NCBI GenBank assembly: GCA_001830645.1
Contig: MIBM01000125.1
Span: 1-6,039, forward strand
Direction of reading: 5' to 3'
DNA length: 6,039 nt
DNA from: Spirochaetes bacterium RIFOXYC1_FULL_54_7
GTDB lineage: Bacteria > Spirochaetota > Spirochaetia > Treponematales > UBA12059
Shown: positions 5,404 through 6,039 of the stretch, one piece after another
Layout of the letters: every line of letters starts with the position of its first letter
Numbering within the stretch: the stretch's first letter is position 1
The notes under the pieces: model-generated
What the model saw: only the letters and a program-made list of their open reading frames with translations
Told to the model about the DNA's origin: nothing
Database searches by the model: none
Made by a program: the position numbers and the translations under genes

Positions 5404-6039
5404 GCTTGTACTCCTGCGCCTTCGGCCGTTGGGGCGGCCGCGGCCTTCGCAGAGGCGGTAGCCTCCAGGGTATTCTTGATTTCCCCGAGCCGGTAATACG
5501 GAATCATGTTGCCTTCCAGCCACTCCATCGATTCCGGCGGCTGCATGCCCCAGTTGGTCGGACAAGGAGAAAGTATCTCCACCAGGGTAAAACCCTCGCC
5601 CCGGAGCTGGGCTTCGAAAGCCTTCTTTATGTAGGTCTTGGTCTTGCGTACATTGGCTGCATTGTTAACCGAGCCCCTGGCCAGGTACTTGGTACCCCCC
5701 AGGGACGACAGCAGTTCGCAGACCTGTATGGGGTATCCCATACCGGCAGTCCCAGCATCCCGGCCATACGGCGCGGTGGTAGCCTTCTGTCCTATCAGCG
5801 TGGTCGGGGCCATCTGGCCGCCGGTCATGCCGTAGATGGCGTTGTTCACGAAAATGGTGGTGAACTTCTCTCCCCGGTTGGCGGCGTGGATTATCTCGGC
5901 GGTGCCTATGGCCGCAAGGTCGCCATCGCCCTGGTAGCAGATGACCAGGTGGTCCGGGTGTACGCGCTTGACGCCGGTAGCCGCCGCTGGCGTGCGGCCG
6001 TGGGCGGGCTGCACCGAGTCGAAGTCGAAGTAGAGATCG
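5400..6039 (-). CDS. 2-oxoacid:ferredoxin oxidoreductase, beta (TPP-binding) subunit, 5' end beyond right edge
   Basis: This is the thiamine-pyrophosphate subunit of the same enzyme as its downstream neighbour. The frame stays open to the edge, reading DLYFDFDSVQPAHGRTPAAA, so 212 residues are visible and roughly 50-60 N-terminal residues, including any cysteine motif for an iron-sulfur cluster, are missing. HGR opens the TPP domain. GDGDLAAIG and, about 30 residues after that GDGD, VNN with YGMTGGQMAPTT form the GDG-to-NN TPP/Mg signature. LSPCPTNWGMQPPESMEWL near the end is typical of KorB/VorA-type beta subunits. The GTG at 6014 is an internal valine, not the start. The last 20 or so residues are an Ala-rich tail (SAKAAAAPTAEGAG) unlike the catalytic core. 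The alpha subunit, and possibly a ferredoxin, should lie upstream, beyond base 6039. Confidence 0.93.
   Translation of the reverse strand, partial: DLYFDFDSVQPAHGRTPAAATGVKRVHPDHLVICYQGDGDLAAIGTAEIIHAANRGEKFTTIFVNNAIYGMTGGQMAPTTLIGQKATTAPYGRDAGTAGMGYPIQVCELLSSLGGTKYLARGSVNNAANVRKTKTYIKKAFEAQLRGEGFTLVEILSPCPTNWGMQPPESMEWLEGNMIPYYRLGEIKNTLEATASAKAAAAPTAEGAGVQA

Noticed and set aside
5404..5565. 54-residue upstream extension of the gamma subunit
   Set aside because: It runs inside the beta subunit in another frame, whereas MTEKTFMAGFGG matches the family start and has its own AGGAG.

Overview
The window comes from a moderately GC-rich anaerobic bacterium. It carries a single-domain PAS sensor protein, a membrane glycosyltransferase, a cyclic-nucleotide-binding CRP-like protein, a large chemoreceptor, and subunits of an oxygen-sensitive 2-oxoacid:ferredoxin oxidoreductase. 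The style of the chemoreceptor (an estimated 48-heptad cytoplasmic hairpin) and of the CRP-like protein recalls Spirochaetota. That placement is an impression from memory and carries low confidence; a Clostridia- or Chloroflexi-like anaerobe is not excluded. No mobile element, CRISPR array, tRNA or rRNA was seen.

Layout. Bases 1-198 hold a likely minus-strand promoter (about 85-113) that may drive a gene leaving the window on the left. On the plus strand follow a stand-alone PAS protein (199-570) and, 19 bases later, a family 2 glycosyltransferase with N- and C-terminal membrane segments (590-1750), probably one operon. A 24-base direct repeat begins at the end of the glycosyltransferase gene. 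Next come the CRP-like protein (about 1860-2495), a 171-base spacer with a strong sigma70-type promoter (2582-2609), and a dCache-HAMP-MCP chemoreceptor (2667-4751).

Bases 4752-4866 separate convergent genes and contain a palindrome, a hairpin that looks like a bidirectional terminator, and a second stem-loop. The rest, on the minus strand, is the end of an oxidoreductase operon: the TPP-binding beta subunit (cut by the right edge) and the gamma subunit, overlapping by ATGA.

How they fit. The plus-strand genes look like a sensory and cell-envelope cluster: a small-ligand sensor, a surface-sugar enzyme, a cyclic-nucleotide-responsive protein and a transmembrane chemoreceptor. The minus-strand operon is unrelated central anaerobic metabolism, insulated by the shared terminator. 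No clearly new system is evident. The points most worth a second look are the CRP-like protein whose recognition helix has lost the usual DNA-contacting residues, its possibly leaderless start, and the operator-like symmetry over the chemoreceptor promoter.
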